Origin: Pseudoalteromonas sp. S16_S37
Lineage (GTDB): Bacteria; Pseudomonadota; Gammaproteobacteria; Enterobacterales; Alteromonadaceae
Reading direction: 5' to 3'
NCBI RefSeq assembly: GCF_014694405.1
Contig: NZ_JAAUWV010000017.1
Location: 1 to 64,000 of the forward strand
Length of the DNA: 64,000 bases
Part shown: positions 28,931 through 37,902 of the stretch, in pieces
How the letters are laid out: every line of letters starts with the position of its first letter
Numbering within the stretch: position 1 is the stretch's first letter
The notes under the pieces: generated by a model
Told to the model about the DNA's origin: nothing
Database searches by the model: none
Seen by the model: only the letters and a program-made list of their open reading frames with translations
Position numbers and translations under genes: made by a program

Positions 28931-30886
28931 CTAATTTGTATCGTGGACCAGCGCTAACTGTGTAACCTTACTGGATATTTCTAAGAAACGTAGCCCTTCA
29001 CAGCATGCAAAACCCGGCAATTGCTTAAGCTTGTATTGACTAATAAATGGCGTGGTCACCCCGGCTAAAAAGCGGATAATGGTGTCTTTACTAGCCACAA
29101 TACCACCTTGGCGTAAATGTTTTTGCAGTGCAAACACATAGTTACGCAATACTTCATCAACAGGCAAGTTAATGACTTGGCTGCGCGTTAACGAAGCCAC
29201 CCGCCCTTTACATACACTGCAGTGCCCACAATGAGTTGGCACATCGTGGTCATCAAAATAATACGCTAAATTGGCACTCAAACAGCGATCAAGTTCGAAA
29301 AAACGTAACATTGCCGCAATGCGTTTTAGTTCTGCTTGCTCTTTGTCTTTAAAGTAGGAATATAAAGTATCTACAAGATTGGGCTCGCTGAGTGTTTGTA
29401 GATTGACTTGATAAACCTGTACCATACGCTTGCTCTCAAGCTCAATTAGGCCTTGTTGATGTAGATAATCGAGGGCTGTGACTGCTCTTTGCCTATCAAC
29501 ACCTGAGCCAACAAGGGCCTGCATATCAACAGTTCCCCATACTTTTTTAAACTGCGTATGAGCAAAAATTTGTCGCAAAAATACCTGTCTTGCAGAATCA
29601 AATTTGGAGAGTAATTTTGCCTGATTGGTAATAAACTTGAATCTAAAATCTGCATAATAAGAATATTTAGCGTTGATAGCGCCCAATAGCTCCAGCTGAA
29701 CCAACAAGGTTTTCAAAGCCAGTATACGGATGTTGCTGGCTTTAGAAAGCGGTAGTTCTTGTAGCTCCCATTTGCCGTTCACCTGCTCTTCTAAGCATCT
29801 TGAAATTACCGTTTCAATGCCACTTCGCTCTGGCGTGTCGCCATACACAAAGTTTTCAACCGTTGCTACTCCATCTAAATTGGCTAGCACCGTACAATAT
29901 GCTTGTGCACCATCTCTACCAGCGCGACCAATTTCTTGGCTATAGTTTTCAATTGATTTGGGTAAGTCATGATGTATCACAAAACGGATGTCTGACTTAT
30001 CCACGCCCATCCCAAAAGCAATTGTGGCAACAACAACTTGAATTTCATTGGCCATAAACTGCTGTTGCACGCTCATGCGCAGTTCATCCTTTAACCCAGC
30101 ATGGTAAGGTGCCGCTTTCAAACCCGCGGCTTGCAGTTGCTTTGCAACCTGCTCTGCTTGTTGCTGCAATGTCACATACACAATGCCAGCACCTTGATAG
30201 CGTCGCACCAATTGCAATAAAGTTGGCAGCTTATCGCACTCTTTAACACTGAGCACCGATAAGTCTAAATTCGGTCGATAGAAGCCCGTCTGTACAATGT
30301 GCTCAGGCAAAATATCAAAGCGTTTAGCCATATCAAACTTAACTTTTTTGGTTGCTGTTGCCGTTAACAAAAGCACCAAGGGGATATTCAGTTCACGCCG
30401 ATAATCTGGCAGCTTTAAATAGTCTGGCCTAAAGTTGTGTCCCCACTCTGAAATACAGTGGGCTTCATCCACCACCATCATTGATACTTTGATTTGTTTG
30501 ATAAACTCACGAAAACGTTCATTTTTAAAACGCTCTACCGACACCATCAAAATTTTTATCTCTCCACAGCTAACTCCCTGCATAACCGCTTGGCTTTGCT
30601 CACTGGACTGGCTGGAGTCTAATGTTGCCGCGCTGATATTTTTGCTGTTCAAAAACATCACCTGATCGTGCATCAATGCTAGCAAAGGCGACACCACCAG
30701 CGTTAGGTGGGGCAAATGTAGGGCACTTAATTGATAACACAAAGACTTACCTGAACCCGTTGGAAAAATAGCAAGCGATGAGTGACCTGCTAATAACTGA
30801 GAAATAGTTTGCGATTGTCCTGGTCGAAAACTGGCAAAACCAAAATGTTGCGATAAGCTTTCTAGCAACTGCTGTCCGTGCTCCAT
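28931..30886 (-). CDS. RecQ-family ATP-dependent DNA helicase
   Basis: About 651 residues from the ATG at 30886 (GAGG 7 nt upstream), with an in-frame ATG 20 codons earlier. Helicase motifs are in order: FRPGQSQTI (motif 0), FPTGSGKSLCYQ (I), VSPLLALMHDQV (Ia), MVVDEAHCISEWGHNFRPDY (II plus aromatic loop), LLTATAT (III), GIVYVTLQQQAEQVA (IV), VVATIAFGMGVDKSDIR (V), QEIGRAGRDG (VI). The RecQ-Ct zinc site is C...CGHCSVC (about 550-580), and a winged helix follows. There is no evident HRDC domain. It is divergent from the sequence with a Tle1-like effector. Confidence 0.93.
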   Translation of the reverse strand: MEHGQQLLESLSQHFGFASFRPGQSQTISQLLAGHSSLAIFPTGSGKSLCYQLSALHLPHLTLVVSPLLALMHDQVMFLNSKNISAATLDSSQSSEQSQAVMQGVSCGEIKILMVSVERFKNERFREFIKQIKVSMMVVDEAHCISEWGHNFRPDYLKLPDYRRELNIPLVLLLTATATKKVKFDMAKRFDILPEHIVQTGFYRPNLDLSVLSVKECDKLPTLLQLVRRYQGAGIVYVTLQQQAEQVAKQLQAAGLKAAPYHAGLKDELRMSVQQQFMANEIQVVVATIAFGMGVDKSDIRFVIHHDLPKSIENYSQEIGRAGRDGAQAYCTVLANLDGVATVENFVYGDTPERSGIETVISRCLEEQVNGKWELQELPLSKASNIRILALKTLLVQLELLGAINAKYSYYADFRFKFITNQAKLLSKFDSARQVFLRQIFAHTQFKKVWGTVDMQALVGSGVDRQRAVTALDYLHQQGLIELESKRMVQVYQVNLQTLSEPNLVDTLYSYFKDKEQAELKRIAAMLRFFELDRCLSANLAYYFDDHDVPTHCGHCSVCKGRVASLTRSQVINLPVDEVLRNYVFALQKHLRQGGIVASKDTIIRFLAGVTTPFISQYKLKQLPGFACCEGLRFLEISSKVTQLALVHDTN

Positions 30887-31010
30887 GGGGAGGCCTCGAT
30901 TGGTGTAATTACTTGACTTAAAAGTATCATATTTTGTGTTTAGCATTAACGCTAATGCGCCAATATTGTGCGATTTAGCAAATCATCACTGTGTATAAGA
31001 GGATAAAACC

Positions 31011-32528
31011 ATGTCTAATCCTTCCACCCCTTCCCTATTGGTTTTCAGTTTTGACGGTACAGGTAGCGAGCCTCGTGATGCACAGCAGTATAGTGCGGAA
31101 CAATTTAAAGAAGATTGTGAAATAAGTAATGTACTGAAATTACATTTATTACTTGGCGGGCGAATACATCCTGATGCACAAAGTCACTTTGCAAATCAAA
31201 AGTGCTTTTACTATAGCGGTGTAGGCAATCAAGGTAGCGCCGTTAAAAAAATATTAAATCAAATACTTGCACCACAAAGCAGTGACGTTGCCAGTATTTT
31301 ATCTCAAGCAATGAAAGATTTTGAAAATCATTATGAAAATGGCGCTCAAGTTTTACTCATTGGTTTTAGTCGCGGAGCCGCATTGGCAAGGCGATTTGCT
31401 AAATGCCTTGAAAAACATATCAGCAGCAATGTATTCTTATGTGTTTTTGATACCATCGCATCCATTGGCTTTAGTAAAATCACCAAAGCGGCCTGTGGTA
31501 CCGAGCATGTAATATTTACTGATCATGATGTCGCCAATAATGTCTCAGCAGCGCTGCATTGTGTAAGCCTGGACGACAAACGAAGGGCGTTTGAAGCGAC
31601 CTTATTTAATCATGCGCCACACGTTCACGAACTTTGGTTTGCCGGTAGTCATTCAGACATCGGTGGTGGCTTTTACCGCAGTGGCCTTTCAGATATCTGC
31701 TTGCGATACACCCTTGAGTGGTTGCTCGTACAACCTCTCAAGGTCAATTTACTCACTCGAGAACAAGTTAACTACGCAGACTTATTACCACATGACGGAG
31801 AATTGCTAATTGATGCAGATGACTTAGCAATTAAGCCCGATGCCCTTGCGCCAAGCCATCAGCACGACTACTTCTGGGGTAATATAAACTTCAAAGCAAC
31901 CAATAGACTGTGCGTTGTAATGCAAAATAACCAAGTCAGCGATATCCCGCCTATCATTCACCATAGCGTCGCAAAGCGTATTTACAGCAGCAGTAGCTAT
32001 CGCCCTGAGTCACTCAAAGGGCTGCTACACCGTTTAGAATATGCCAATGGTGAACTACTAAAATGTAAGGGAATTAATCCACATATTGAACTTCCTAATC
32101 AGCAACTTAATATTCTGCAAGTCGGTGAGAAGATGCGTGTTAAAGTGTTTGCTTGTGAACCTTACAACCACACCGGACTTTGGTTAGAAAAAGGCGCAAC
32201 ATATCGTATTAACCCAATCGATGAGCAATTTTGGTTTGATAGAGATATGAAAGTTACGGCTAGCGGTTGGCAACGAGGCAACCGAACCGTCGGCGTTAAA
32301 CAGCTGCCAATGGAACTTATGGAGCCATATAAACGCTTACCAGGACGCCCGTGGTTTTCATTAGTTGGCTGCATTAATGCCAATGATAGTTTAGCTTTTT
32401 CTCTTAATGGTGGTGGCGATATTAAAGTCAACCAACATGGTGAGTTTACGCCCTTTGCCAACGATATATGCTGTGATTATGGACTAAACCTTGGAGCAAT
32501 AGAATTAGAAGTGGTGCGCTTGGGATAG
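31011..32528 (+). CDS. DUF2235 / Tle1-like lipase-fold protein, possible type VI secretion phospholipase effector
   Basis: 505 residues with no signal peptide. The DUF2235 alpha/beta-hydrolase hallmarks are present: VFSFDGTG near the N-terminus, the nucleophile elbow LLIGFSRGAALARRFA (Ser120) and ELWFAGSHSDIGGGFY (Asp216). A C-terminal His could complete the triad. This is the Tle1 group of T6SS phospholipase effectors. The ~200-residue C-terminal region is probably a separate membrane- or carrier-binding domain. No VgrG, PAAR or DUF3304-type immunity gene lies beside it, so it is an orphan. A tail-to-tail overlap of 24 bp joins it to the next gene. Confidence 0.75.
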   Translation: MSNPSTPSLLVFSFDGTGSEPRDAQQYSAEQFKEDCEISNVLKLHLLLGGRIHPDAQSHFANQKCFYYSGVGNQGSAVKKILNQILAPQSSDVASILSQAMKDFENHYENGAQVLLIGFSRGAALARRFAKCLEKHISSNVFLCVFDTIASIGFSKITKAACGTEHVIFTDHDVANNVSAALHCVSLDDKRRAFEATLFNHAPHVHELWFAGSHSDIGGGFYRSGLSDICLRYTLEWLLVQPLKVNLLTREQVNYADLLPHDGELLIDADDLAIKPDALAPSHQHDYFWGNINFKATNRLCVVMQNNQVSDIPPIIHHSVAKRIYSSSSYRPESLKGLLHRLEYANGELLKCKGINPHIELPNQQLNILQVGEKMRVKVFACEPYNHTGLWLEKGATYRINPIDEQFWFDRDMKVTASGWQRGNRTVGVKQLPMELMEPYKRLPGRPWFSLVGCINANDSLAFSLNGGGDIKVNQHGEFTPFANDICCDYGLNLGAIELEVVRLG

Positions 32529-33281
32529 CGGTTCTAACTGCGTTAGGTACTTCTGTTCAATCATTTTTAGTTGTTTGTCTGCAGCAACAATTGCCCTGTT
32601 TATCAGGGCAATTTGCTCTGGATTAAACGCATCTTTGTTAAGCATAAAGTAAATGCCATTGTCGTGCACAATATAAGGGTGAATACGCAGTTGTTGATAC
32701 CCCAACAAATACTTGTAATACACTCCACTTGCTTCATCTTCTATAAGAAAATCTACTCGGCCTCGGCGCACTAGTTCCATGCGCTGCGATAAACTTGCCA
32801 CTTCAAAATAGTTATCTTTGAAGCGTTCAACTCGTAATATATCGGCCAATTCTTCGCCATAATACGCACCAGGATTGGCGGTAAACAAATACCCTTTCGT
32901 AAACAATTGCGATAAATTTTCCACTTCATCCATTGTTGTCAGTGTAAACAGCCGCATTTTTTCACGCCTATATTCAGCACTAAAATAGGCTATTTTTGCT
33001 CTTTGCTCGTTGTAACTAGCAGAAGGAAGGATATCAATAAAACCTTTTTCAAGCTCCGTTATGCCACGCGCAGAGGATGGTAACCTAACAAAGTTAATAC
33101 ACAAGCCAGCTTGATTGAAGATTGATTGAGTGGCTTCTATATCCATACCATAATATCGCTCCCCGTCATACATCACGTAGGGAGGCCATGAAGTACCTAC
33201 GCCAACTTTAAATGTTCGCTCACAGCCAAAACATTGAAGAGAAACAAAAATCAGTAAGATGAAACAGGATTTGTAATACAA
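32505..33281 (-). CDS. Periplasmic solute-binding protein, family 3 (SBP_bac_3)
   Basis: 258 residues with a signal peptide (about 1-20). The typical order is seen: FKVGVGTSWPPYVMYDGERYYGMDIEA, then LEKGFIDILPSASYNEQR, and the second-lobe RRGRVDFLIEDEASGVYY. Family 3 proteins deliver polar amino acids to ABC transporters or sense ligands; the missing permease and ATPase genes make a stand-alone sensory or orphan role possible. The only open start is TTG at 33281 with no clear Shine-Dalgarno. Its last codons overlap the Tle1-like gene on the other strand. Confidence 0.78.
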   Translation of the reverse strand: MYYKSCFILLIFVSLQCFGCERTFKVGVGTSWPPYVMYDGERYYGMDIEATQSIFNQAGLCINFVRLPSSARGITELEKGFIDILPSASYNEQRAKIAYFSAEYRREKMRLFTLTTMDEVENLSQLFTKGYLFTANPGAYYGEELADILRVERFKDNYFEVASLSQRMELVRRGRVDFLIEDEASGVYYKYLLGYQQLRIHPYIVHDNGIYFMLNKDAFNPEQIALINRAIVAADKQLKMIEQKYLTQLEPLSQAHHF

Positions 33282-33435
33282 CTTAATATATCAACCGTAA
33301 CCAAGAACGCTCAATTTAGTATGGAGTAATACTAAAATATTACCAACGAAGAGAGCAGAAACCAGACATTTTGGCGTCTGTATTACGTGGAAATAGACTA
33401 TCAAAAAAGCAATATGAAGGCGAACAACTTTATAT

Positions 33436-33654
33436 CTAAGATATTAATTTAGTTGTTAATTTTTGTGCTATAGGCGCGCTAAAAAATGAGATTACAGCAG
33501 CCGCTGGCCAAGCTAATATAAATGCTTTTCCCCAATCAAGTAAAAAGTGTGAACTTACTCCTAGATTGATATAGGTAACCCAAAGGGTCATCAAAACGGA
33601 TAAGAAAAAAGACAGTAAAAGTGTAAAAATAATACGGTGTGTTAAAGTAGGCAT
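33436..33654 (-). CDS. DUF2798-like small membrane protein
   Basis: About 72 residues from the ATG at 33654. The longer frame opens 37 codons upstream in sequence that does not look like the family. Two membrane segments are clear (THRIIFTLLLSFFLSVLMTL and ILAWPAAAVISFFSAPI), followed by a short basic tail. This matches the DUF2798 pattern of two-TM proteins of about 75 residues. Function unknown. Confidence 0.7.
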   Translation of the reverse strand: MPTLTHRIIFTLLLSFFLSVLMTLWVTYINLGVSSHFLLDWGKAFILAWPAAAVISFFSAPIAQKLTTKLIS

Positions 33655-33758
33655 AAAACGCTCTATCGAATGAACATAATCACATATAACGTAACAATCG
33701 CCGATGATTATAAGCCTATCGCTTGAGCACAGGCAATCCTTTACCATTAAACAAAAAA

Positions 33759-33780
33759 ACGCCAATCATTCGATTGGCGT
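33759..33780 (-). terminator. Rho-independent terminator of the chitin operon
   Basis: ACGCCAATC pairs with GATTGGCGT around an ATTC loop. Read on the minus strand the stem is followed by a run of seven T, directly downstream of the ChiA stop codon. Confidence 0.9.
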
Positions 33781-33844
33781 CGTGTTAGCTTTAATTGGCC
33801 ATGCTCATCCTTGAGTCAACCGTTTCAGGTATACAGCCTTGATA

Positions 33845-36304
33845 TTACAATGCTTGCCATACTAGTGCTTTGCCTGGTTCTTCACCACGCGTCCACCATT
33901 TAGCACGGTAGTTTTTACCACCATATACTACCGTATCACCACCGACATAAACCTTGTTACGATCCCATGTATCTACTGGACCAGATTTATCTGTTACGGT
34001 CACTTGGAACGACTTTGACACGCTTGCAGTACCATCTGATACCGACACTGACACTGTGTAGGTTGTATCTTGCGATACTTCACCCGCACTTAGACTTACG
34101 CTTGCGCCTGAACCAGATACTGAAAGGCCAGCTGGTACATTCCACGTATAGGTTAATGTATCGTTATCTGCGTCAGTTGCCACAGCATTAACATTCACCG
34201 ACATATTTTCTTCTACACTCACATCGGCAATAGGTGCAAGTACTGGCGCACTATTTGGTGATGTGCTTACTGTCACAGTGACATCTTTTGAAACAGAAAC
34301 CGTGCCATCAGATACCGTGACCGTTAATGTGTAGTTTGCATCAGAAGTCAGTGTAGGAGCCGTTACAACGACACTTGCAGTATTTGCATTTGCTAAGCTT
34401 AGCGCTGCATCTGCACTCCAAGAGTATGTGAGTGGATCGCGATCTGCATCTGTTGCACTAGCAGTCACAGTTGCAGTACCACCATTAGCGATAGTTACTT
34501 GGCTATTAACAGATACAACTGGCGCACGGTTAGGCGGCACAGACCCTGCAAGTCCATCGTGAATTGCATTTAAGATATCACCATTATCAGCATCAATTTC
34601 CCATGCAAATAGACCACCTAAGTCATTTACTTTTACGTAGCCGCCTTTCGCCTTAACAGAGCGCGGGCTATCAAAGGTTAGTAACTTGCCATTACTGCGG
34701 TTCCACACATAAGCGGCTTCAGCTTGCTCATCATAACCGGCTTCAAAACCATTGATACCAGTACCATTTGGACCAAGTAGGTTTGCAACAATCCCTTTGT
34801 AATCCATGATACCTGGCTCCCAAACACCTTCTGTTGTAGAACCTTTAAACTTACCGTTACCTGGTGCAGTCATAGGATTGCCTGGAATCGTGGCGTTGGC
34901 TTCCATTACACCTTCCCAACCACGGCCATACATCGCCGCACCCACTACGAGTTTTTTAGAGTTAACACCTTGAGCTAATAGTAGTTTAATTGCATTGTCA
35001 GCAGTATATGAAGGGCCTTTACGTGGCTCGCCATTATCGTCAACGCCTGTGCCGTTACATTCATCAGTGCTGATGTGTGAGCCACAGTACAATGCTGTTT
35101 GGTGACCCGTCACATTATTCCAACCACCGTAGAAGTCATACGTCATGGCGAAGATGTAATCCATATACTGTGAAGCTGCTTGATAGTCCACATCTTCAAT
35201 CTTGTCGTAACCAGTACCAATAGCCGATGTTAATTGATACTGACGGCCCGTTTCTGCTTCAAGCTCATCAAGCATTGCACGCAACTCTTGCATCAGTGCT
35301 ACGTATGCAGGACCATCGTTAACTGGGTCACCTAAGTTACCATTTGGACCGCCACCACCTGGGAATTCCCAGTCGATATCAACACCATCGTAGAACTTCC
35401 AAGTTTTTAGGAACTTTTTCATTGATGCGACGAACGTATCGCGGTTCGCTTTATTGGTAAAGCCGTGGAATGGATCTGATAGAGTCCAACCACCCACTGA
35501 AGGTAGAATTTTAAGATCTGGATAACGCTGCTTCAGCGCCATTAACTGCGCATAAGTACCTCTTATAGGGTCTTTAGAATCAACACCAGGTAACGCTTTT
35601 TGAACAGCCGCCCAAGGGTCGTGGATAACCACTTCATAGTCTGCAGAGCCCGCACACGCCTTTTGCAATGCACGCCAGCTATTACCGTTTTCTATCTCTT
35701 TAAGAGACTCGTTCGCACCACAAATTGGAATAAAGCCATAAAGTAAGTGTGATAAGTTTTGAGCAGGGATCTTTGTAACATCAAAGTTACGACCATAAAT
35801 GCCCCATTCAACAAAGTATGCACCCGTTACATAACTTGGGTTAATACCATAGTTTTTATTATTCGGATTAACATTCATTGGCAGTGGATTTAAATGACCA
35901 CCATCTGTATCTGCAATCACAATCGGCTTGCCAGCACTGCGAGCACACGCACTTCCTTCACATAGTTCAACATACAAAGTGTGACGGCCAGAGCTGGTGT
36001 AAGGGAACTCGATTACACCGCTTTTAGTACCTGCATGTAAAGAACCTTCATTAACGAGTTTATCGTCAAAAAACACTTTGTAGCCATCACCACCATCACC
36101 ACTCCACGCATTCCATTTGATGCTGATGTTAACTTGGTCTTTGGCCTTAACTAAATCTTTGTAAGAGCCTTGTCCATCAAGGTTAACCTCAACAAATGAA
36201 TATTGCTGTGCTTCCCAACTTAAACTTGGTGTTGAAGGTGCTGCAATTACAACTCCCGACGTCATCGCTAAGGCCACTGCGGCCGTTAAATGTTTTATTT
36301 TCAT
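33845..36304 (-). CDS. chiA: Secreted GH18 chitinase, ChiA type
   Basis: 819 residues from the ATG at 36304 (GAG 6 nt upstream). Signal peptide at about 1-21 (VIAAPS), the ChiA N-terminal FnIII-like domain (about 22-140), then the GH18 barrel. The catalytic motif is DGVDIDWEFPGGG with the acid/base Glu at about residue 313, matching Glu315 of Serratia ChiA, and the later MTYDFYGGW and MYGRGWEG strands. The deep-cleft insertion domain is present, so processive exo-action is likely. Two PKD/Ig-like linkers (NRAPVVSVN, NSAPVLAPIA) precede a CBM5/12 chitin-binding module with WDRNKVYVGGDTV and AKWWTRGEEP. It is the last gene of the chitin operon. Confidence 0.95.
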   Translation of the reverse strand: MKIKHLTAAVALAMTSGVVIAAPSTPSLSWEAQQYSFVEVNLDGQGSYKDLVKAKDQVNISIKWNAWSGDGGDGYKVFFDDKLVNEGSLHAGTKSGVIEFPYTSSGRHTLYVELCEGSACARSAGKPIVIADTDGGHLNPLPMNVNPNNKNYGINPSYVTGAYFVEWGIYGRNFDVTKIPAQNLSHLLYGFIPICGANESLKEIENGNSWRALQKACAGSADYEVVIHDPWAAVQKALPGVDSKDPIRGTYAQLMALKQRYPDLKILPSVGGWTLSDPFHGFTNKANRDTFVASMKKFLKTWKFYDGVDIDWEFPGGGGPNGNLGDPVNDGPAYVALMQELRAMLDELEAETGRQYQLTSAIGTGYDKIEDVDYQAASQYMDYIFAMTYDFYGGWNNVTGHQTALYCGSHISTDECNGTGVDDNGEPRKGPSYTADNAIKLLLAQGVNSKKLVVGAAMYGRGWEGVMEANATIPGNPMTAPGNGKFKGSTTEGVWEPGIMDYKGIVANLLGPNGTGINGFEAGYDEQAEAAYVWNRSNGKLLTFDSPRSVKAKGGYVKVNDLGGLFAWEIDADNGDILNAIHDGLAGSVPPNRAPVVSVNSQVTIANGGTATVTASATDADRDPLTYSWSADAALSLANANTASVVVTAPTLTSDANYTLTVTVSDGTVSVSKDVTVTVSTSPNSAPVLAPIADVSVEENMSVNVNAVATDADNDTLTYTWNVPAGLSVSGSGASVSLSAGEVSQDTTYTVSVSVSDGTASVSKSFQVTVTDKSGPVDTWDRNKVYVGGDTVVYGGKNYRAKWWTRGEEPGKALVWQAL

Positions 36305-36386
36305 TACTTTCTCAACCTTATTTACATGTTGTATCCAACCCATTCAGGCGGATGATTGTTGTACCAATAACTTACTACTAACACTG

Positions 36387-36415
36387 GCACCGATACTTAT
36401 TAAAAGTACCGGTGC
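36387..36415 (-). other. Intercistronic hairpin between LPMO and ChiA genes
   Basis: GCACCG.TACTT pairs with AAGTA.CGGTGC around a short loop, 8 bp after the LPMO stop codon. No T-run follows, so it may protect the upstream mRNA or weaken read-through to chiA rather than terminate. Confidence 0.6.
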
Positions 36416-36422
36416 ATCATAC

Positions 36423-37859
36423 TTACAAAGCTAACCAAACCAATGCTGAACCCGGTTCTTCGCCACGAGTCCACCATTTAGCTTGGTAGTTTTTTCCTTT
36501 ATGAGACACTTTATCGCCACCGACATAGGTTTTACTTTGGCTCCACGCAGGGTATTGCGACTGATCACTGTCTTTTACCGTTACAGACACTTGTGCTGTG
36601 GCGCTTAACTGTCCATCAGAGACAGTTACAGTGATGCTGTATTGAGAATCTGCTGAAACTTCAGGAGCGGTGATTTCAATGGTTGCGCCAGAGCCAGTCC
36701 AAGACAACTCACTAGGCACTTGCCATTGATAAGTTAAATCTTGCTGCTCATCATCAAACGCATGGACATGTAAAGTAGCTTTTGACAACTCATCCATAAC
36801 GAGTGGATCTGTTGGATGAATTTTTGGCGGCGTATTATCTGGTGCAGCTTGAATAGTCAGGTTGTAAGTGTAATTTTCATTACTCACAAACACTTCGTTT
36901 GATAGCAAATTCTGCGGGTCAAAAACTATCTTGCTGTCAGTTTGTTTTACCCCGACTTGCATAACGCTGGCATGATCAAGGTTGAGCATTTGTGCAAGTT
37001 GTTCTGCCCAATTGCCATGATTGAAGTCAGTTACCTTCAACGACGTACTCACCAACTCTTTACCAGTACCATCAAAGACACGAGCCCAAACTGTATCGCC
37101 AACTTGTGCTTGTTGACCTTGAGATACAAAATATCCTGCACTCGTCCAGTTAACAGGACCGGTATCACGCATTATGGTGATATCGCTGCAGTTGTAAAAA
37201 CCTTCGCCTACTACGTCAATACGCTGCCAACGAGTGTATAAAATGGCATCCCCAACTCTATTTTGAGGAATAGACACTTTCATTTCGTAAAAACGTTTAC
37301 CATCAGGGTCTTTCACAAACTCCACATTGCCAAGTTCCGTAACAAGCTCTAAGTCTTCCCAGCGCAGTGTATCTGTTGCTCTGTTAAACTCTGGTTTTGT
37401 GATGTAAAACTTCCAAAAGCTTGGGTTGTGTGGCGTCGTTGCTCTAAAGCGTACCGCTACCTCACCATTGGCATTGGGTGTTATTTCTGTACTTTGCCAA
37501 TGCGCCGAAGGCAAATTCATACCGCGCTTTGCGTTATCTCCACCGGCACATAGCGAGCCATCTGGCACATTCGCTTCAACCGCTGCTTGGTCGTTATAGT
37601 TGCCGGTATTAACCGAAAACTCATGCTCTTGGATAAACTGCACATAACCTGATTCTAAAAATGCAGCTCTACATGCTTGGTTAGGAATATTTGAGCCATC
37701 TTCTGGCCACCAATAGCCACCTTGAGCCTCACAAATTGATTGACGTGCTTTAGGAAAGTCCATAAAACCGTGCGCACTCACATTAAAACTTAAGGTACTT
37801 AATAATGTTGTGCTAACCGTCGCCAATAATAATGGGGTTTTAACTAACATCTTGTTCAT
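36423..37859 (-). CDS. Secreted AA10 lytic polysaccharide monooxygenase, chitin-active
   Basis: 478 residues from ATG 37859 with AAGGAG 9 nt upstream; the longer frame would run into the previous gene. Cleavage after SA leaves His30 (AHGFMDFP) as the mature N-terminal residue. The second copper ligand is His144 in TTPHNPSFWKFYIT. These two form the copper histidine brace of AA10 enzymes. Cys pairs near QSICEAQGG and NQACRA are typical. A GbpA-like middle domain follows (about 230-370), then one Ig/PKD-like repeat and a C-terminal CBM5/12 almost identical to that of ChiA. The enzyme cuts crystalline chitin oxidatively and boosts both flanking chitinases. Confidence 0.95.
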   Translation of the reverse strand: MNKMLVKTPLLLATVSTTLLSTLSFNVSAHGFMDFPKARQSICEAQGGYWWPEDGSNIPNQACRAAFLESGYVQFIQEHEFSVNTGNYNDQAAVEANVPDGSLCAGGDNAKRGMNLPSAHWQSTEITPNANGEVAVRFRATTPHNPSFWKFYITKPEFNRATDTLRWEDLELVTELGNVEFVKDPDGKRFYEMKVSIPQNRVGDAILYTRWQRIDVVGEGFYNCSDITIMRDTGPVNWTSAGYFVSQGQQAQVGDTVWARVFDGTGKELVSTSLKVTDFNHGNWAEQLAQMLNLDHASVMQVGVKQTDSKIVFDPQNLLSNEVFVSNENYTYNLTIQAAPDNTPPKIHPTDPLVMDELSKATLHVHAFDDEQQDLTYQWQVPSELSWTGSGATIEITAPEVSADSQYSITVTVSDGQLSATAQVSVTVKDSDQSQYPAWSQSKTYVGGDKVSHKGKNYQAKWWTRGEEPGSALVWLAL

Positions 37860-37878
37860 CGCTGTTTTCTCCTTAAGT

Positions 37879-37896
37879 GGGCAGCCAAGGCTGCCC
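37879..37896 (-). other. Perfect intercistronic hairpin before the LPMO ribosome-binding site
   Basis: GGGCAGCC pairs with GGCTGCCC around a 2-nt spacer, 6 bp after the upstream chitinase stop and a few bases before AAGGAG of the LPMO gene. On the opposite strand it would be followed by six T. It may act in mRNA processing or control LPMO translation. Confidence 0.7.
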
Positions 37897-37902
37897 AATT
37901 TT

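Noticed and set aside
33655..33765. 37-codon N-terminal extension of the DUF2798-like gene
   Set aside because: It does not look like the family, and the internal ATG gives the usual length of about 72 residues.
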